Source: Xanthobacter oligotrophicus
GTDB lineage: Bacteria > Pseudomonadota > Alphaproteobacteria > Rhizobiales > Xanthobacteraceae
Assembly: GCF_008364685.1 (NCBI RefSeq)
Contig: NZ_VTTL01000013.1
Location: 171,021-235,020, forward strand
Direction: 5' to 3'
DNA: 64,000 nt
Numbering within the stretch: position 1 is the first letter of the stretch; the number at the start of each line of letters is the position of its first letter. Below are positions 31,893-40,755 of this stretch, piece by piece. The notes beneath the pieces were generated by a model. That model was not told where the DNA came from. It ran no database searches and saw only the letters and a list, made by a program, of their open reading frames with translations. The translations under genes and the position numbers were made by a program.

Positions 31893-32914
31893 GGAGGCGC
31901 ACCCGCTTCGCCTTCGGTTTTGCGGCGGCGGGGCTGGGCCTTGCCGCCGTGGTCGCGGTGGCGACCTCCGGGCTACTGGCCAAGCCGCTGGCGCTGCCGG
32001 TCACGCCGGAGGCGATCACGGTTGCGGCCCGTCCCATCGCCAGCTTCCGCTCGGGCGAGGATAAAAGCCGCTTCGGCGCCCTCGATTTCCGCGGCGGTCT
32101 GGTGCTGTCCTCCGACTTTGCCGGGTTCGGCGGCATTTCCGGCTTCTCGCTGGGTCCGGATGGCCGCTTCCTCGCCGTCACCGACGCCGGCCTGTTCCTC
32201 TCCGGCCATCTTGACACCGACGGCGACCGGCCCACCGGCCTGTCCGATGTTCAGGCCGCGGCGCTGCTCGACGGGCAGGGCCGGGTGCAGGCCACCCGCG
32301 GGCGCGGCGATGTGGAAGCGGTCACGGTGGCGCCCGACGCCGTCTATGTCGGCATGGAAACCATCAACGAGATCTGGCGCTATCCGCGCGATCCCCTGGG
32401 CCAGAAGGGCACGCAGGTGCCGGCGCCGGCCATTCGCGGCCTGCGCATGAATCTCGGCGTGGAAAGCCTCGCCTATGTTCCGACCGGCGCGCTGAAGGGG
32501 ACGCTGGTCGCCATCGGCGAGCAGGGCGCGGACAAGGCGGCGGACCTGCCCGGCTTCCTCATCGGCGGGCCGAAGCCCGGCACCTTCACCGTGGCGAAGA
32601 GCGGCCCCTTCAGCGCCACCGATCTCGCCCTCGGCCCCGAGGGCGAGATGTATCTGCTGGAGCGCCACTTCTCGCCCCTCACGGGGGTTAAGATGCAGCT
32701 CCGCCGCTTCGCCCTGGCCGATGTGCAGCCGGGCGCGCGGCTGGAGGGCGAGGTGCTGGGCACCTTCGACATGGGCTATGAGATCGACAACATGGAAGGG
32801 CTCGCGGTGACCCGCAACGCCGCCGGCGAGACCCTGTTGACCCTGGTTTCCGACGACAATTTCAGCATGCTCCAGCGCACCATCCTGCTGCGCTTCGCCG
32901 TGGTTCGGGACTGA
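31889..32914 (+). CDS. Secreted esterase-like, phytase-family protein (PF13449 type)
   Basis: 341 residues. The N-terminus ([20 protein letters not shown]) is a signal peptide, followed by a beta-propeller-like domain with the family marks [20 protein letters not shown] near residue 79, NMEGLAVT near 301 and [10 protein letters not shown] near 316. The start must be TTG at 31889, since no ATG or GTG precedes the signal peptide in frame; it overlaps the cobT stop by 4 bp. True substrate unknown; a link to B12 synthesis is only positional. Confidence 0.82.
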   Translation: MRRRTRFAFGFAAAGLGLAAVVAVATSGLLAKPLALPVTPEAITVAARPIASFRSGEDKSRFGALDFRGGLVLSSDFAGFGGISGFSLGPDGRFLAVTDAGLFLSGHLDTDGDRPTGLSDVQAAALLDGQGRVQATRGRGDVEAVTVAPDAVYVGMETINEIWRYPRDPLGQKGTQVPAPAIRGLRMNLGVESLAYVPTGALKGTLVAIGEQGADKAADLPGFLIGGPKPGTFTVAKSGPFSATDLALGPEGEMYLLERHFSPLTGVKMQLRRFALADVQPGARLEGEVLGTFDMGYEIDNMEGLAVTRNAAGETLLTLVSDDNFSMLQRTILLRFAVVRD

Positions 32915-33233
32915 GGCGGCCTCGCGTCCCGAAACGGGACGGTGGTCCTGCGTCCGGCGGAACCGGCCGGGAACGAAAGGCGCGCGAATCGCGAGCCGGT
33001 TTAAAAACCGCCTTTGTTCTTCCCGTCCCGTTTCCGCACGGCCTTAGCTCCCTTGCCGTCCAACGCCGGCACACATGGGGAACGGAGCCGGACCGAATCG
33101 GCTGCGGTCCGCAGGTCCGGTTCCGTTCCGCGTTGCGCCGTCCGTTCCCGCCCGCGTTCCCGGCTCCCTTGCCGCGCAGGGCGCCCCATGCCCATATGCG
33201 CCCGGCCCAGAGGGCCGAACGAAAGGGCGTTCC
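32915..33233. other. Non-coding stretch before the SPFH gene
   Basis: Contains a small hairpin CGGTTT-AA-AAACCG at 32997-33010 followed by CCTTTG, a weak terminator candidate for the cobST group. A second inverted pair, CCGGACC (33088-33094) and GGTCCGG (33114-33120), brackets GACCGAATCGGCTGCGG, a motif seen again near 51134. I find no gene here. Confidence 0.5.
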
Positions 33234-34238
33234 ATGCTGCTGACCGGACCGAACGTGTTCGTGCTCGTCCTGCTCGTGCTCGCGGTGGCGGTGGTCTTCT
33301 CCGGGGTGAAGACGGTGCCGCAGGGCTACCAGTACACGGTGGAGCGCTTCCGCCGATACACCAAGACGCTCCAGCCGGGCCTCAACCTCATCGTCCCGTT
33401 CATCGACCGCATCGGCAACAAGGTGAACGTGATGGAGCAGGTGCTCCCGGTGCCGACCCAGGAGGTCATCACCAAGGACAACGCCACCGTCGCGGTGGAC
33501 GGGGTCGCCTTCTACCAGGTGTTCGACGCGGCGCGCGCGTCCTACGAGGTGGCCCGGCTCGACACCGCCATCCTCGCCCTGACCATGACCAACATCCGTA
33601 CCGTCATGGGCTCCATGGACCTCGACCAGCTCTTGTCCCACCGCGACGAGATCAATGTGCGCCTGCTGCGGGTGGTGGATGCCGCCGCCTCGCCATGGGG
33701 CATCAAGATCACCCGGGTGGAGATCAAGGACATCGTGCCGCCGGCGGACCTGGTCAACGCCATGGGCCGGCAGATGAAGGCGGAGCGCGAGAAGCGCGCC
33801 ATCATCCTGGAGGCCGAGGGCCAGCGGCAGTCCGAGATCCTGAAGGCGGAAGGCCAGAAGCAGGGCCAGATCCTCCAGGCCGAGGGCCGCCGCGAGGCTG
33901 CCTTCCGCGATGCCGAGGCGCGCGAGCGCCTGGCCGAGGCCGACGCCAAGGCCACCCAGATGCTCTCCGCCGCGGTGGAGAGCGGCGATCCGGCGGCGCT
34001 GAACTATTACATCGCCGAGAAATACGTGAAGGCGTTCGAGGCCATGGGCACAGCGCCCAACCAGAAGGTGGTGCTGGTGCCCTATGAGGGCACGGCGCTC
34101 CTCGGCTCGCTCACCGGCATCGGCGAGATCGCCCGCGCTGCGTTCGGCGGCGATGGGCCGGCGGGGGCGCGGCCGCCGCTTTCCGGCAGCCGGCGGCCCA
34201 CCGGTCCCGCCACGGTGCCGCCCCCGGCCCACGGCTGA
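33234..34238 (+). CDS. SPFH/Band 7-domain membrane protein (QmcA/stomatin type)
   Basis: 334 residues: one N-terminal membrane helix (VFVLVLLVLAVAVVFSGV, about 8-25), the Band 7 domain (GYQYTVERFRRYTKTLQPGL near 32 and IKDIVPPADLVNAM near 176), a coiled coil (AEREKRAIILEAEGQRQSEI and following) and a proline-rich tail. Such proteins form microdomain scaffolds that act on membrane protein turnover. The start is ATG 33234, preceded by AAAGGG. It is paired with an NfeD-like gene 9 bp downstream, the standard partner. Confidence 0.93.
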   Translation: MLLTGPNVFVLVLLVLAVAVVFSGVKTVPQGYQYTVERFRRYTKTLQPGLNLIVPFIDRIGNKVNVMEQVLPVPTQEVITKDNATVAVDGVAFYQVFDAARASYEVARLDTAILALTMTNIRTVMGSMDLDQLLSHRDEINVRLLRVVDAAASPWGIKITRVEIKDIVPPADLVNAMGRQMKAEREKRAIILEAEGQRQSEILKAEGQKQGQILQAEGRREAAFRDAEARERLAEADAKATQMLSAAVESGDPAALNYYIAEKYVKAFEAMGTAPNQKVVLVPYEGTALLGSLTGIGEIARAAFGGDGPAGARPPLSGSRRPTGPATVPPPAHG

Positions 34239-34247
34239 GGGCGCACC

Positions 34248-34712
34248 ATGCTCGCCGATCTCGGACCACTGCTTGGAACGGTTCTTGGACCTTGGACCTG
34301 GTTCATCCTGGGCGGCCTGCTGCTGGTGGCGGAGATCGCCGCGCCGGGGGCCTTCCTGCTCTGGCTGGGCCTCGCGGCGCTGGCCACCGGGGCATTGTCC
34401 TACGTGGTGGGCCTGAGCTGGCAGGGCGAAGTGCTGGCCTTCGCTGCGCTGGCGGTGGTCGCGGTGCTCATCGGCCGCAGGATCAGCCCGGCGCCGGGCC
34501 GGGCCTCGGACAGGCCGTTCCTGAACCGGCGGTCGGAAGGCTTCGTCGGCCGCGTGTTCACGCTGGATGAGCCCATCCTGGGCGGCGTCGGCCGGGTGCG
34601 GATCGACGATTCGGTCTGGCGCATCGAAGGACCGGACCTTGCGGCCGGCCGGGACGTGAAGGTGGTGGCCGCCGATGGCGCCATCCTGAAGGTGGAAGCG
34701 GTGGAGGGCTGA
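34248..34712 (+). CDS. NfeD-family membrane protein
   Basis: 154 residues: two membrane segments in the first half (WFILGGLLLVAEIAAPGAFL near residue 18 and EVLAFAALAVVAVLIG near residue 60), then an OB-fold domain (GRVRIDDSVWRIEGPDL near 113). This is the short NfeD1b type that works with SPFH proteins. Adjacent to the SPFH gene by 9 bp, so almost certainly co-transcribed. Confidence 0.93.
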   Translation: MLADLGPLLGTVLGPWTWFILGGLLLVAEIAAPGAFLLWLGLAALATGALSYVVGLSWQGEVLAFAALAVVAVLIGRRISPAPGRASDRPFLNRRSEGFVGRVFTLDEPILGGVGRVRIDDSVWRIEGPDLAAGRDVKVVAADGAILKVEAVEG

Positions 34713-34757
34713 GAGGCCGTCTGGTAACTTAAAACGCCTTGCCCCGTTCCCCCCTTC

Positions 34758-34788
34758 ATGCCCAGGCGTGTCCCACGCATCTACGCCG
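34758..34788. repeat. Dispersed palindromic repeat, family 1, decayed copy
   Basis: CATGCCCAGGCGTGTCCCAC followed by GCATCTACGCC. It matches the family-1 consensus with several substitutions that weaken the hairpin, so it looks like an old copy. An intact copy begins 41 bp further on. Confidence 0.55.
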
Positions 34789-34828
34789 AACCGCTTGCGA
34801 TAACGCGCGAAAGCCCTTCCCAGCGCCC

Positions 34829-34860
34829 GCATGGATGGCCGGGACAAGCCCGGCCATGCC
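34829..34860. repeat. Dispersed palindromic repeat, family 1, copy 5
   Basis: GCATGGATGGCCGGGACAAG followed by CCCGGCCATGCC: an intact hairpin in the 166-bp gap between nfeD and the converging TIGR02302-type gene. Confidence 0.75.
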
Positions 34861-34878
34861 AGTCCCTCCGGCCGGCTC

Positions 34879-37488
34879 TCAGTTCAGCCCGCGCAGCAGG
34901 CGATCGAGATAGTCGAGTTCGAGCTGCGGCCGCGTCGGCTCTTCCAGGCGCCTGCGCAGTTCCTCCAGCACACGGCGGGCGCGCTGGGCGTCCACCTCGT
35001 CGGGCACCTTCACCGAGAAGTCGTCGCCATAATCCTGGCTGCGCAGGGGCCGGCCCATGGGGTCGGTGCGCTGGGCGGCTTCCTCACCGGGTCCGCCGGG
35101 GCCTTGGCCGTCCTGGTTGCCGCGCTGGCCCTCGGCCATGGCCTGCGCGCCCTGGCGCAGGGACTGGAGCGCCCGGCCTTCGGCGTCGAGCGCGCCCTGG
35201 CCTTCGCCACGGCCCAGCGCCTCCTCGGCCTCGCGCATGGCGTCGCCGGCGCGGCCCAGCGCATCGCCGGCCCGGTCCATGGCCTCGTTGCCCTCGCCGT
35301 TCTGGCCCTGCTGGCCGGGGCCGCCCTGTTGACCTTGCTGGCCCTGCTGCATGCGGCGCATCTCGTCCAGCATGCGGCCGAGGCGGCGGCGCAGCTCCTG
35401 CTGGTTCTGCTGGAGATCGCCGAAGCCGTTCTCCCCCTGCTGGCCTTGCTCGCCCTTCTGACCTTGCTGTCCGCGCTGTCCCTGTTGACCCTGCTGGCCG
35501 TTCTGCTGGCCCTGCCGGTTCTGGCGCCAGGTGCGGTCGCGCAGGCGCTGCTGCTCCTGGATCATCTTGCCCAGCTCGTTCTGCTGCTGGTTCTGGCGCC
35601 CGGCCTGCTGGCGTCCGCCGGGCTTCATGTTCTCCATCATGGCCTGCATCTCGTCGAGCAGGGCCTTGGCGGCGTCGCGATTGCCGGAGCGGGCGAGATT
35701 CTCGATGCGGTCCAGCATGCGCTGGAGATCCTGCGGGCGCACGATGCGGGTGTTGGGATCGAGCGGGCGCGCATCGGTGTTGCCGTCCCGCTGCGCCTGC
35801 TCGGCCAGCTGGCGCATCATCTTGTCCATGGCGGTGCGCAGGTCCTGGGTGAGGCGCTTGATCTCCTCCTCGCTCGCCCCGCGCTCCAGCGCCTCGCGCA
35901 GCGCCTCCTGCGCGGCCTTCAGCTCGCGCTCAGCCTCCGACAAGGTGCCGTCCTCGATCAGGACCGCCACCTCCCACAGATAGTCCACCAGCGCGCGCAA
36001 ATCGTCGTCGTTGCGGGCGGTCCTGGCACGGGCGAGAGCGGTGGTGAGGCCGAGATATTCGCCCGCCGCCGGCGTGAACTGCTCGGGGGCGGTGGTGAGC
36101 GCATTGAGCACCGCCACCAGTCGCTTGCGGTTGGCGGGATCGAAGGCGAGGCGCCGCCGCTCGTCGATGAGGGCGCGGGCCAGCGGCTTGGAGAAGGTGC
36201 GCGCGGGCAGGCGCACGGTCTTGGTCTCGCTCAGCCCTTCGTTGCCCGCCTCGTCGCGAGCCTTGAGGGTCACGCTCACCCGGGCGCCGGCCCAGGGATG
36301 GGCGATCAGATCCTTGGAGGTCTGCGCCGCGCCGCTCTTGCCGCCGGCGGGCAGGGACAGCTTTAAGTCAGGCGCCGGCACCAGCGGCTGCGCCAGCTTG
36401 GGCGGCGTCGCGCCGGGGCGCGGGAATAGGGGCGGCTCGGGTGGCAGCGGGGCGAACACGGCCTCGGCCTCCTTCACCCCGTAGTCGTCCTCCATGCGGT
36501 AGGCCAGCACAAGCGCGTTGCGCGGCCCGGTCTGCGGGTCCTTGGCGAAGGCGATGGAGGGGGCCATGTCCGGCAACGCCTTGAAATGCCACATGAGGCG
36601 GCGCTGGTCGGGACCCAGGAAGGTGACGTCCGCATCGGTCTTGATCACATAGCGCCGCTCACCGCCGGTAGCGGGGGCATCGCCTTCGGGCTTCACCTCG
36701 GAGACGCCGCCTTCCAGTTTCAGGGAGGCGGCATCGATGCCCGCGCCGCGCACCACCAGCACGCTGCCGGTGGGTACCTGCAGCGCCGCGGCGTTCAGGG
36801 AGGAGGGATCGTCCGAGCGCAGGCCCGGCAGAACCACGGGCGGGCGTCCGGTATAGCCCGGCGGATCGACCCAGGCATCGAGCCGGTAGGGGGTGGGCGG
36901 GGTCAGGGCCTTCCAGTCGAAGGCGGCGCCGATGCGCGACAGGTGCGCGCCGGGCGCCATGAAGAAGGTCGCGATCAGCGCCAGCACTGCCAGCGCCCGC
37001 ACCGCGCGGGGATCGAGCCGGGCAAGTCCGGGCTCGGGGGGCCCGGCGCGCAGGGTGCGGGCGGCGTCGAGCGCGCGGGCGAGGTGGGCGCGCCACAGGG
37101 CGGCGCCCACCGGATCGTCGGGCTTGGTGGCGAGGCTGTCGGAAATGGCGGTGGCGGGCCGGTGGGCGAGGGCGCTCCTGCGGTCGAGCCGGGCGACGCC
37201 GTCATCCTCGCTGGGCCAGCGCAGGGTCAAGAGCGGGCGGGCGGCGAGCACGAGCAGGAGGGCGAAGGCGACGACGCCGGCGATGCGCACCGCCACCGGA
37301 ACCGAGAGCCACAGGCCGGCGAAGGAGAGGGCGAGGAAGGCGGCCGCGACAATGCCCACCCGCGCGAGGCCCGGCCAGGCGCGTTCCCAGAACAAAGCGA
37401 GGCGGGCGCGGCTGACGGCGCGGGCCAGAAGGAAGCGCGCGTCGCCTTCCGGCGTGCGCGGGAGCTTTCCGTCGCGAGGTGCGCTCAC
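34879..37488 (-). CDS. TIGR02302-family (DUF4175) large membrane protein
   Basis: 869 residues, alphaproteobacterial family of unknown function. N-terminal membrane helices (VGIVAAAFLALSFAGLWLSV and following, about 45-90), a large central domain, a helical region, and then a long Gln/Gly-rich segment (GQQNGQQGQQGQRGQQGQKG and following, roughly residues 665-740) before a conserved C-terminus (LELDYLDRLLRGLN). The GTG at 37486-37488 is preferred: AAGGGAGAGA precedes it, whereas the in-frame ATG at 37539 lacks a ribosome site. Periplasmic or envelope role suspected, not shown. Confidence 0.85.
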   Translation of the reverse strand: MSAPRDGKLPRTPEGDARFLLARAVSRARLALFWERAWPGLARVGIVAAAFLALSFAGLWLSVPVAVRIAGVVAFALLLVLAARPLLTLRWPSEDDGVARLDRRSALAHRPATAISDSLATKPDDPVGAALWRAHLARALDAARTLRAGPPEPGLARLDPRAVRALAVLALIATFFMAPGAHLSRIGAAFDWKALTPPTPYRLDAWVDPPGYTGRPPVVLPGLRSDDPSSLNAAALQVPTGSVLVVRGAGIDAASLKLEGGVSEVKPEGDAPATGGERRYVIKTDADVTFLGPDQRRLMWHFKALPDMAPSIAFAKDPQTGPRNALVLAYRMEDDYGVKEAEAVFAPLPPEPPLFPRPGATPPKLAQPLVPAPDLKLSLPAGGKSGAAQTSKDLIAHPWAGARVSVTLKARDEAGNEGLSETKTVRLPARTFSKPLARALIDERRRLAFDPANRKRLVAVLNALTTAPEQFTPAAGEYLGLTTALARARTARNDDDLRALVDYLWEVAVLIEDGTLSEAERELKAAQEALREALERGASEEEIKRLTQDLRTAMDKMMRQLAEQAQRDGNTDARPLDPNTRIVRPQDLQRMLDRIENLARSGNRDAAKALLDEMQAMMENMKPGGRQQAGRQNQQQNELGKMIQEQQRLRDRTWRQNRQGQQNGQQGQQGQRGQQGQKGEQGQQGENGFGDLQQNQQELRRRLGRMLDEMRRMQQGQQGQQGGPGQQGQNGEGNEAMDRAGDALGRAGDAMREAEEALGRGEGQGALDAEGRALQSLRQGAQAMAEGQRGNQDGQGPGGPGEEAAQRTDPMGRPLRSQDYGDDFSVKVPDEVDAQRARRVLEELRRRLEEPTRPQLELDYLDRLLRGLN

Positions 37489-37651
37489 ACTCTCTCCCTT
37501 CTTCCCGCCGGCGGCCGGGATCGGACGCGGCACACGCAAAGCCAGCTTAAAACGAGCCTAGCATGACGCAAGGAGCGGGCCAGCGCACGCCCTTCGCGTC
37601 GGCTTCACAACTCGTTCATGCGCTGCAACATGGCGCTGTGGAGGCCAGCAG

Positions 37652-38431
37652 CTACCGCTGCTTGGCATCCCACTGCACCGCATCCGCCGCGCGGCCGATC
37701 TCGTCCGGGGAAAGGCCCAAGGCTGAAAGCGTCTCGCAGATATGCGGCGGCAAAGGGGCGCTGGCCTCCACCGGCGGGCCGTTCGGCTTCAACGGCACCA
37801 CGATGCGGCGGGAATGCAGATGCAGCTTCGGCCCGCCCGGCAGGCGCGAGGCGCCGCCATAGATGGCATCTCCGAAGATGGGGTGGCCAAGGTTGGACAA
37901 ATGCGCCCGCAACTGGTGGGTGCGGCCGGTGACCGGGCTGAGCGCCATCACGGCGAAGCCGCCGGCGCGGTGGAGCACGCGATAGTCGGTGATCGCCTCC
38001 TGCGCGCCTGGCGTGCCCTTGGGCACCGCCTGCATCCACCAGCCGCGATGGGGCGAGCGCTTGGCCAGAGGCTGGTCGATGCGGCCTGCATCCTCCGCCG
38101 GCGCGCCCTGGGTCACCGCCACATAGGTCTTGCCCACGCTCCCGTTGGCGAACATTTTTCCCAGTAATGCCAGCGCCTTGGCGTGACGCCCGAGGACCAG
38201 GCAGCCGGAGGTGTCCTTGTCGAGCCGGTGGGCCAGCTCCGGCGCGCGGGGCAGGCCGAAGCGCAGGGCGTCGAGATGGTCGGCCAGCGTCTCCCCGCCC
38301 TTGGGGCCGGCATGGACCGGCAGGCCATGGGGCTTGTCGATGATCAGCATCATGCCGTTGCGGTAGAGCACCGGCAGGTCGGGGGCGGGCTCAGGCGGAC
38401 GGGGTGATGCCGTGGGCGCGGAAGGCGTCAT
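37652..38431 (-). CDS. RluA-family RNA pseudouridine synthase
   Basis: 259 residues: an N-terminal proline-rich stretch, then the catalytic domain with [15 protein letters not shown] near residue 87 (catalytic aspartate in RLDxxTSG) and the C-terminal [20 protein letters not shown] near residue 171. There is no S4 domain, as in the shorter RluA/TruC-like members; the target RNA is not predictable. The ATG at 38429-38431 lies inside the 3' end of the upstream macro-domain gene, an overlap of 41 bp, so the two are probably coupled. Confidence 0.9.
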   Translation of the reverse strand: MTPSAPTASPRPPEPAPDLPVLYRNGMMLIIDKPHGLPVHAGPKGGETLADHLDALRFGLPRAPELAHRLDKDTSGCLVLGRHAKALALLGKMFANGSVGKTYVAVTQGAPAEDAGRIDQPLAKRSPHRGWWMQAVPKGTPGAQEAITDYRVLHRAGGFAVMALSPVTGRTHQLRAHLSNLGHPIFGDAIYGGASRLPGGPKLHLHSRRIVVPLKPNGPPVEASAPLPPHICETLSALGLSPDEIGRAADAVQWDAKQR

Positions 38432-38960
38432 GATGAAGGTCGGCGGCCTCATGGGAGAAGCAGCAGAACACCACGCGGGTGACACTGCCGGGTGCCCCAA
38501 GATGGGCCAGCACGGCGCCGACCGCCAGTGGCGCCGCGCGATCGGCGGGAAATCCATAGATGCCGGTGGAGATGGCGGGGAAGGCGATGGAGGCAAGCCC
38601 TGCCCCATCCGCCAGCCTCAGGCTCTCGCGGTAGCAGGAGGCCAGAAGCTCTTCCTCTCCCGCTCCGCCGCCGCGCCACACCGGACCCACAGTATGGATC
38701 ACATGGGCCGCCGGCAGGCGAAAGCCCGGCGTCAGGCGCGCCTCGCCGGTGGGGCAGCCGCCGAGGGTGCGGCAATAGGCGAGAAGCTCCGGCCCCGCCG
38801 CCCGGTGGATCGCCCCGTCCACCCCGCCACCGCCGAGCAGGCTGGAATTGGCCGCGTTGACGATGGCGTCGAGGGCGAGGCGGGTGATGTCGCCCACCAC
38901 GATGTCGAGCCTCGCCTGCCGTCGCGCGGCAACAGCGCCGGACGCAATGGGCTGGGCCAT
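38391..38960 (-). CDS. Macro-domain protein (O-acetyl-ADP-ribose deacetylase-like)
   Basis: 189 residues covering one macro domain: [20 protein letters not shown] near residue 19, then [14 protein letters not shown] near 42 and [18 protein letters not shown] near 127, the MacroD-type ADP-ribose-binding loops including the catalytic NAAN asparagine and a GVDGAIH segment. Such enzymes remove O-acetyl from ADP-ribose or reverse mono-ADP-ribosylation. The 3' end overlaps the RluA-type gene. Confidence 0.9.
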   Translation of the reverse strand: MAQPIASGAVAARRQARLDIVVGDITRLALDAIVNAANSSLLGGGGVDGAIHRAAGPELLAYCRTLGGCPTGEARLTPGFRLPAAHVIHTVGPVWRGGGAGEEELLASCYRESLRLADGAGLASIAFPAISTGIYGFPADRAAPLAVGAVLAHLGAPGSVTRVVFCCFSHEAADLHHDAFRAHGITPSA

Positions 38961-39070
38961 GGCAAGGTCCCTCCAAAGCTGGGTGTTGCGCCCATCACAT
39001 GGGTGTCAACCTCTTCGTATTTACACGTTTTCCGATTATGCCTGCAGTCCCGTAAAGAAGGACGAGCACC

Positions 39071-39595
39071 ATGGCACATACGCGCAAGAACGAGCGCCGG
39101 CTTCTGACCGGCGACGAAATGGAGTTCGTTGAAAAGGCCCGTCACCCGGTGCTGGGCGCGCTCTCCGACGACGACCTGCACCACCTCGTCGGCTATCTGA
39201 GTGATCGCCGCGCGCGGGCGCTCACCATCGCCAACAACCAGCGCCGGGCGTTGCGCGGCAAGGGCGGCCGGGGCGAGGTGACGTTCGAGAAGGCGGATTC
39301 CGGCAACCGCCAGAAGGCTGCCGTGCTCACCGACGCCCTCACCCGCGCCCGGCGCGAGGCGAGCCGCCGGGCCGCCGAGGCGGCGCGGGACGAGCTGATG
39401 GCCAATGCGCAGCGCGCCCTCGAGCTGAAGCGCGATTCCAAGCGCGCCAAGCGCCCGGCCAATCTGCCCCGCCCCAACCAGGGCATGCGCGCCAAGGCGC
39501 GGACCCGCATCGATCCCATCGGTGCGGCGGGCGAGGCCGGCCGGGTCACCAAGTTCGTGGCAGTGGCGCAGGCCAAGAAGGATTCGCGCGGCTGA
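39071..39595 (+). CDS. Conserved hypothetical basic protein
   Basis: 174 residues, about one quarter Arg and Lys, with no hydrophobic segment or recognised fold. The first 60 residues look structured (EFVEKARHPVLGALSDDDLH, LVGYLSDRRARALTIANNQR); the middle is an Ala/Arg-rich helix (REASRRAAEAARDELMANAQ). The basic composition suggests nucleic acid or ribosome binding, but I do not recognise a family. It stands alone and ends before a good terminator. A 16-bp tandem duplication spans its stop codon. Confidence 0.75.
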   Translation: MAHTRKNERRLLTGDEMEFVEKARHPVLGALSDDDLHHLVGYLSDRRARALTIANNQRRALRGKGGRGEVTFEKADSGNRQKAAVLTDALTRARREASRRAAEAARDELMANAQRALELKRDSKRAKRPANLPRPNQGMRAKARTRIDPIGAAGEAGRVTKFVAVAQAKKDSRG

Positions 39596-39612
39596 GGATT
39601 CGCGCGGCTGAG
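39581..39612. repeat. 16-bp perfect tandem duplication across a stop codon
   Basis: GATTCGCGCGGCTGAG occurs twice in direct succession (39581-39596, 39597-39612). The first copy encodes the last codons and stop of the basic protein gene; the second repeats them uselessly. It looks like a recent slippage event. Confidence 0.8.
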
Positions 39613-39642
39613 GCTGCGGGCAGACGTGTTTTGAAGTGGGAG

Positions 39643-39665
39643 GGCAGGCCGACGGCCTGCCTTTT
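39643..39665 (+). terminator. Factor-independent terminator
   Basis: GGCAGGCC, loop GAC, GGCCTGCC, then TTTT. It ends the basic-protein transcript about 50 bp after its stop and may also serve the converging patatin gene. Confidence 0.75.
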
Positions 39666-39689
39666 CACGTTTTCGTCAGATCACTCCGG

Positions 39690-40730
39690 TCAGTCCGCCA
39701 GCTCCAGCTTGAGGTCCAGGGTGGAGCGGCGGCCGAGATCGTCGAAATGGGCCTCCAGGAAGACCTCGGCGGCCTCCCGGCCGAGGTCGCGCAGGTGCTG
39801 GAGGAAGGTCCATTCCGCATTCATCTTCGAGGTGGCGTCCAGCGCCATCAGCTGGTCCTCGCCGCCGATGCGGTGCAGCCGCACCCGCCGGAAGCTCGAC
39901 CCGCCCAGGGTCCAGCGGCTGAGCAGCCCCTGGTCGATGAGCTTGGCCGCATGGTCGATGGCGCGCAGCTGGGCCAGCAGCGAGGCGTTGAAGGTGATCT
40001 CGTTGATGCGGTTCTGGATTTCAGCCGCGGTGCGCGGCGTGGTCTCGCGCATCACCGGGTTGATCTGGACCAGGATGATGTCGTCCGCGTCCGCCTTCTC
40101 GTAGAGCGGGAACAGCGGCGGGTTTCCCATGTAGCCGCCGTCCCAATAGGGCACGCCGTCGATCTCCACCGCCTGGAACAGGAACGGCAGGCAGGCCGAG
40201 GCCATCACCGCGTCGGCGGTCATCTCGTCGTGGCCGAAGATGCGGGCGCGGCCGGTGTGAACGTTGGTGGCGGAGATGAAGATCTTTACCTGCGAGCGGC
40301 GCAGGGCCTCGAAATCCACGTGCGCTTCCAGGATCTCGCGCAGCGGATTGATGTTCAGCGGGTTGAAGTCGTAGGGCGAGAAGAAGCGCGAGGCCACCTC
40401 GAAGGCGAGATAGGCGGGATTGCGGGCCAGCGACCAGTTGCCCATCACCCGGTCGAACGCGGTACGCTGGAGCGGCGACATGCGCCCGTCGCGGGACACG
40501 TCGCGCCAGAACTGGGTCAAGGCGTGGCGGGCCTCTTCCGGGTCGCCCTTGGCGAGGCCCGAGGCCAGCACCACCGCATTCATGGCGCCGGCGCTGGTGC
40601 CGGTGATGCCGGAGACGACCAGCCGGTCGTCTTGCAGCAGGCGGTCCAGCACGCCCCAGGTGAAGGCGCCATGGGCGCCTCCCCCCTGGAGCGCGAGGCT
40701 CACCGGCTTGGCGCCTTCGCGGCGACTCAC
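39690..40730 (-). CDS. Patatin-like phospholipase
   Basis: 346-residue serine hydrolase: oxyanion loop LALQGGGAHGAFTWGVLD near residue 12, nucleophile elbow GTSAG near residue 44, and the Asp of the dyad in YWDGGYMGNPPL near residue 193. No signal peptide, so cytoplasmic. It follows the 3-hydroxybutyrate dehydrogenase gene by 25 bp on the same strand, which hints at a role in polyhydroxybutyrate granule lipid or oligomer turnover; that role is inference. Confidence 0.9.
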   Translation of the reverse strand: MSRREGAKPVSLALQGGGAHGAFTWGVLDRLLQDDRLVVSGITGTSAGAMNAVVLASGLAKGDPEEARHALTQFWRDVSRDGRMSPLQRTAFDRVMGNWSLARNPAYLAFEVASRFFSPYDFNPLNINPLREILEAHVDFEALRRSQVKIFISATNVHTGRARIFGHDEMTADAVMASACLPFLFQAVEIDGVPYWDGGYMGNPPLFPLYEKADADDIILVQINPVMRETTPRTAAEIQNRINEITFNASLLAQLRAIDHAAKLIDQGLLSRWTLGGSSFRRVRLHRIGGEDQLMALDATSKMNAEWTFLQHLRDLGREAAEVFLEAHFDDLGRRSTLDLKLELAD

Positions 40731-40755
40731 GGTGCGCGTCCGGGTCGGGCCGCGC

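Noticed and set aside
34831..36366. 511-codon Leu/Ala-rich frame opposite the TIGR02302-type gene
   Set aside because: The leucine runs are the reverse reading of the CAG-rich Gln/Gly tract; it is not a membrane protein gene.
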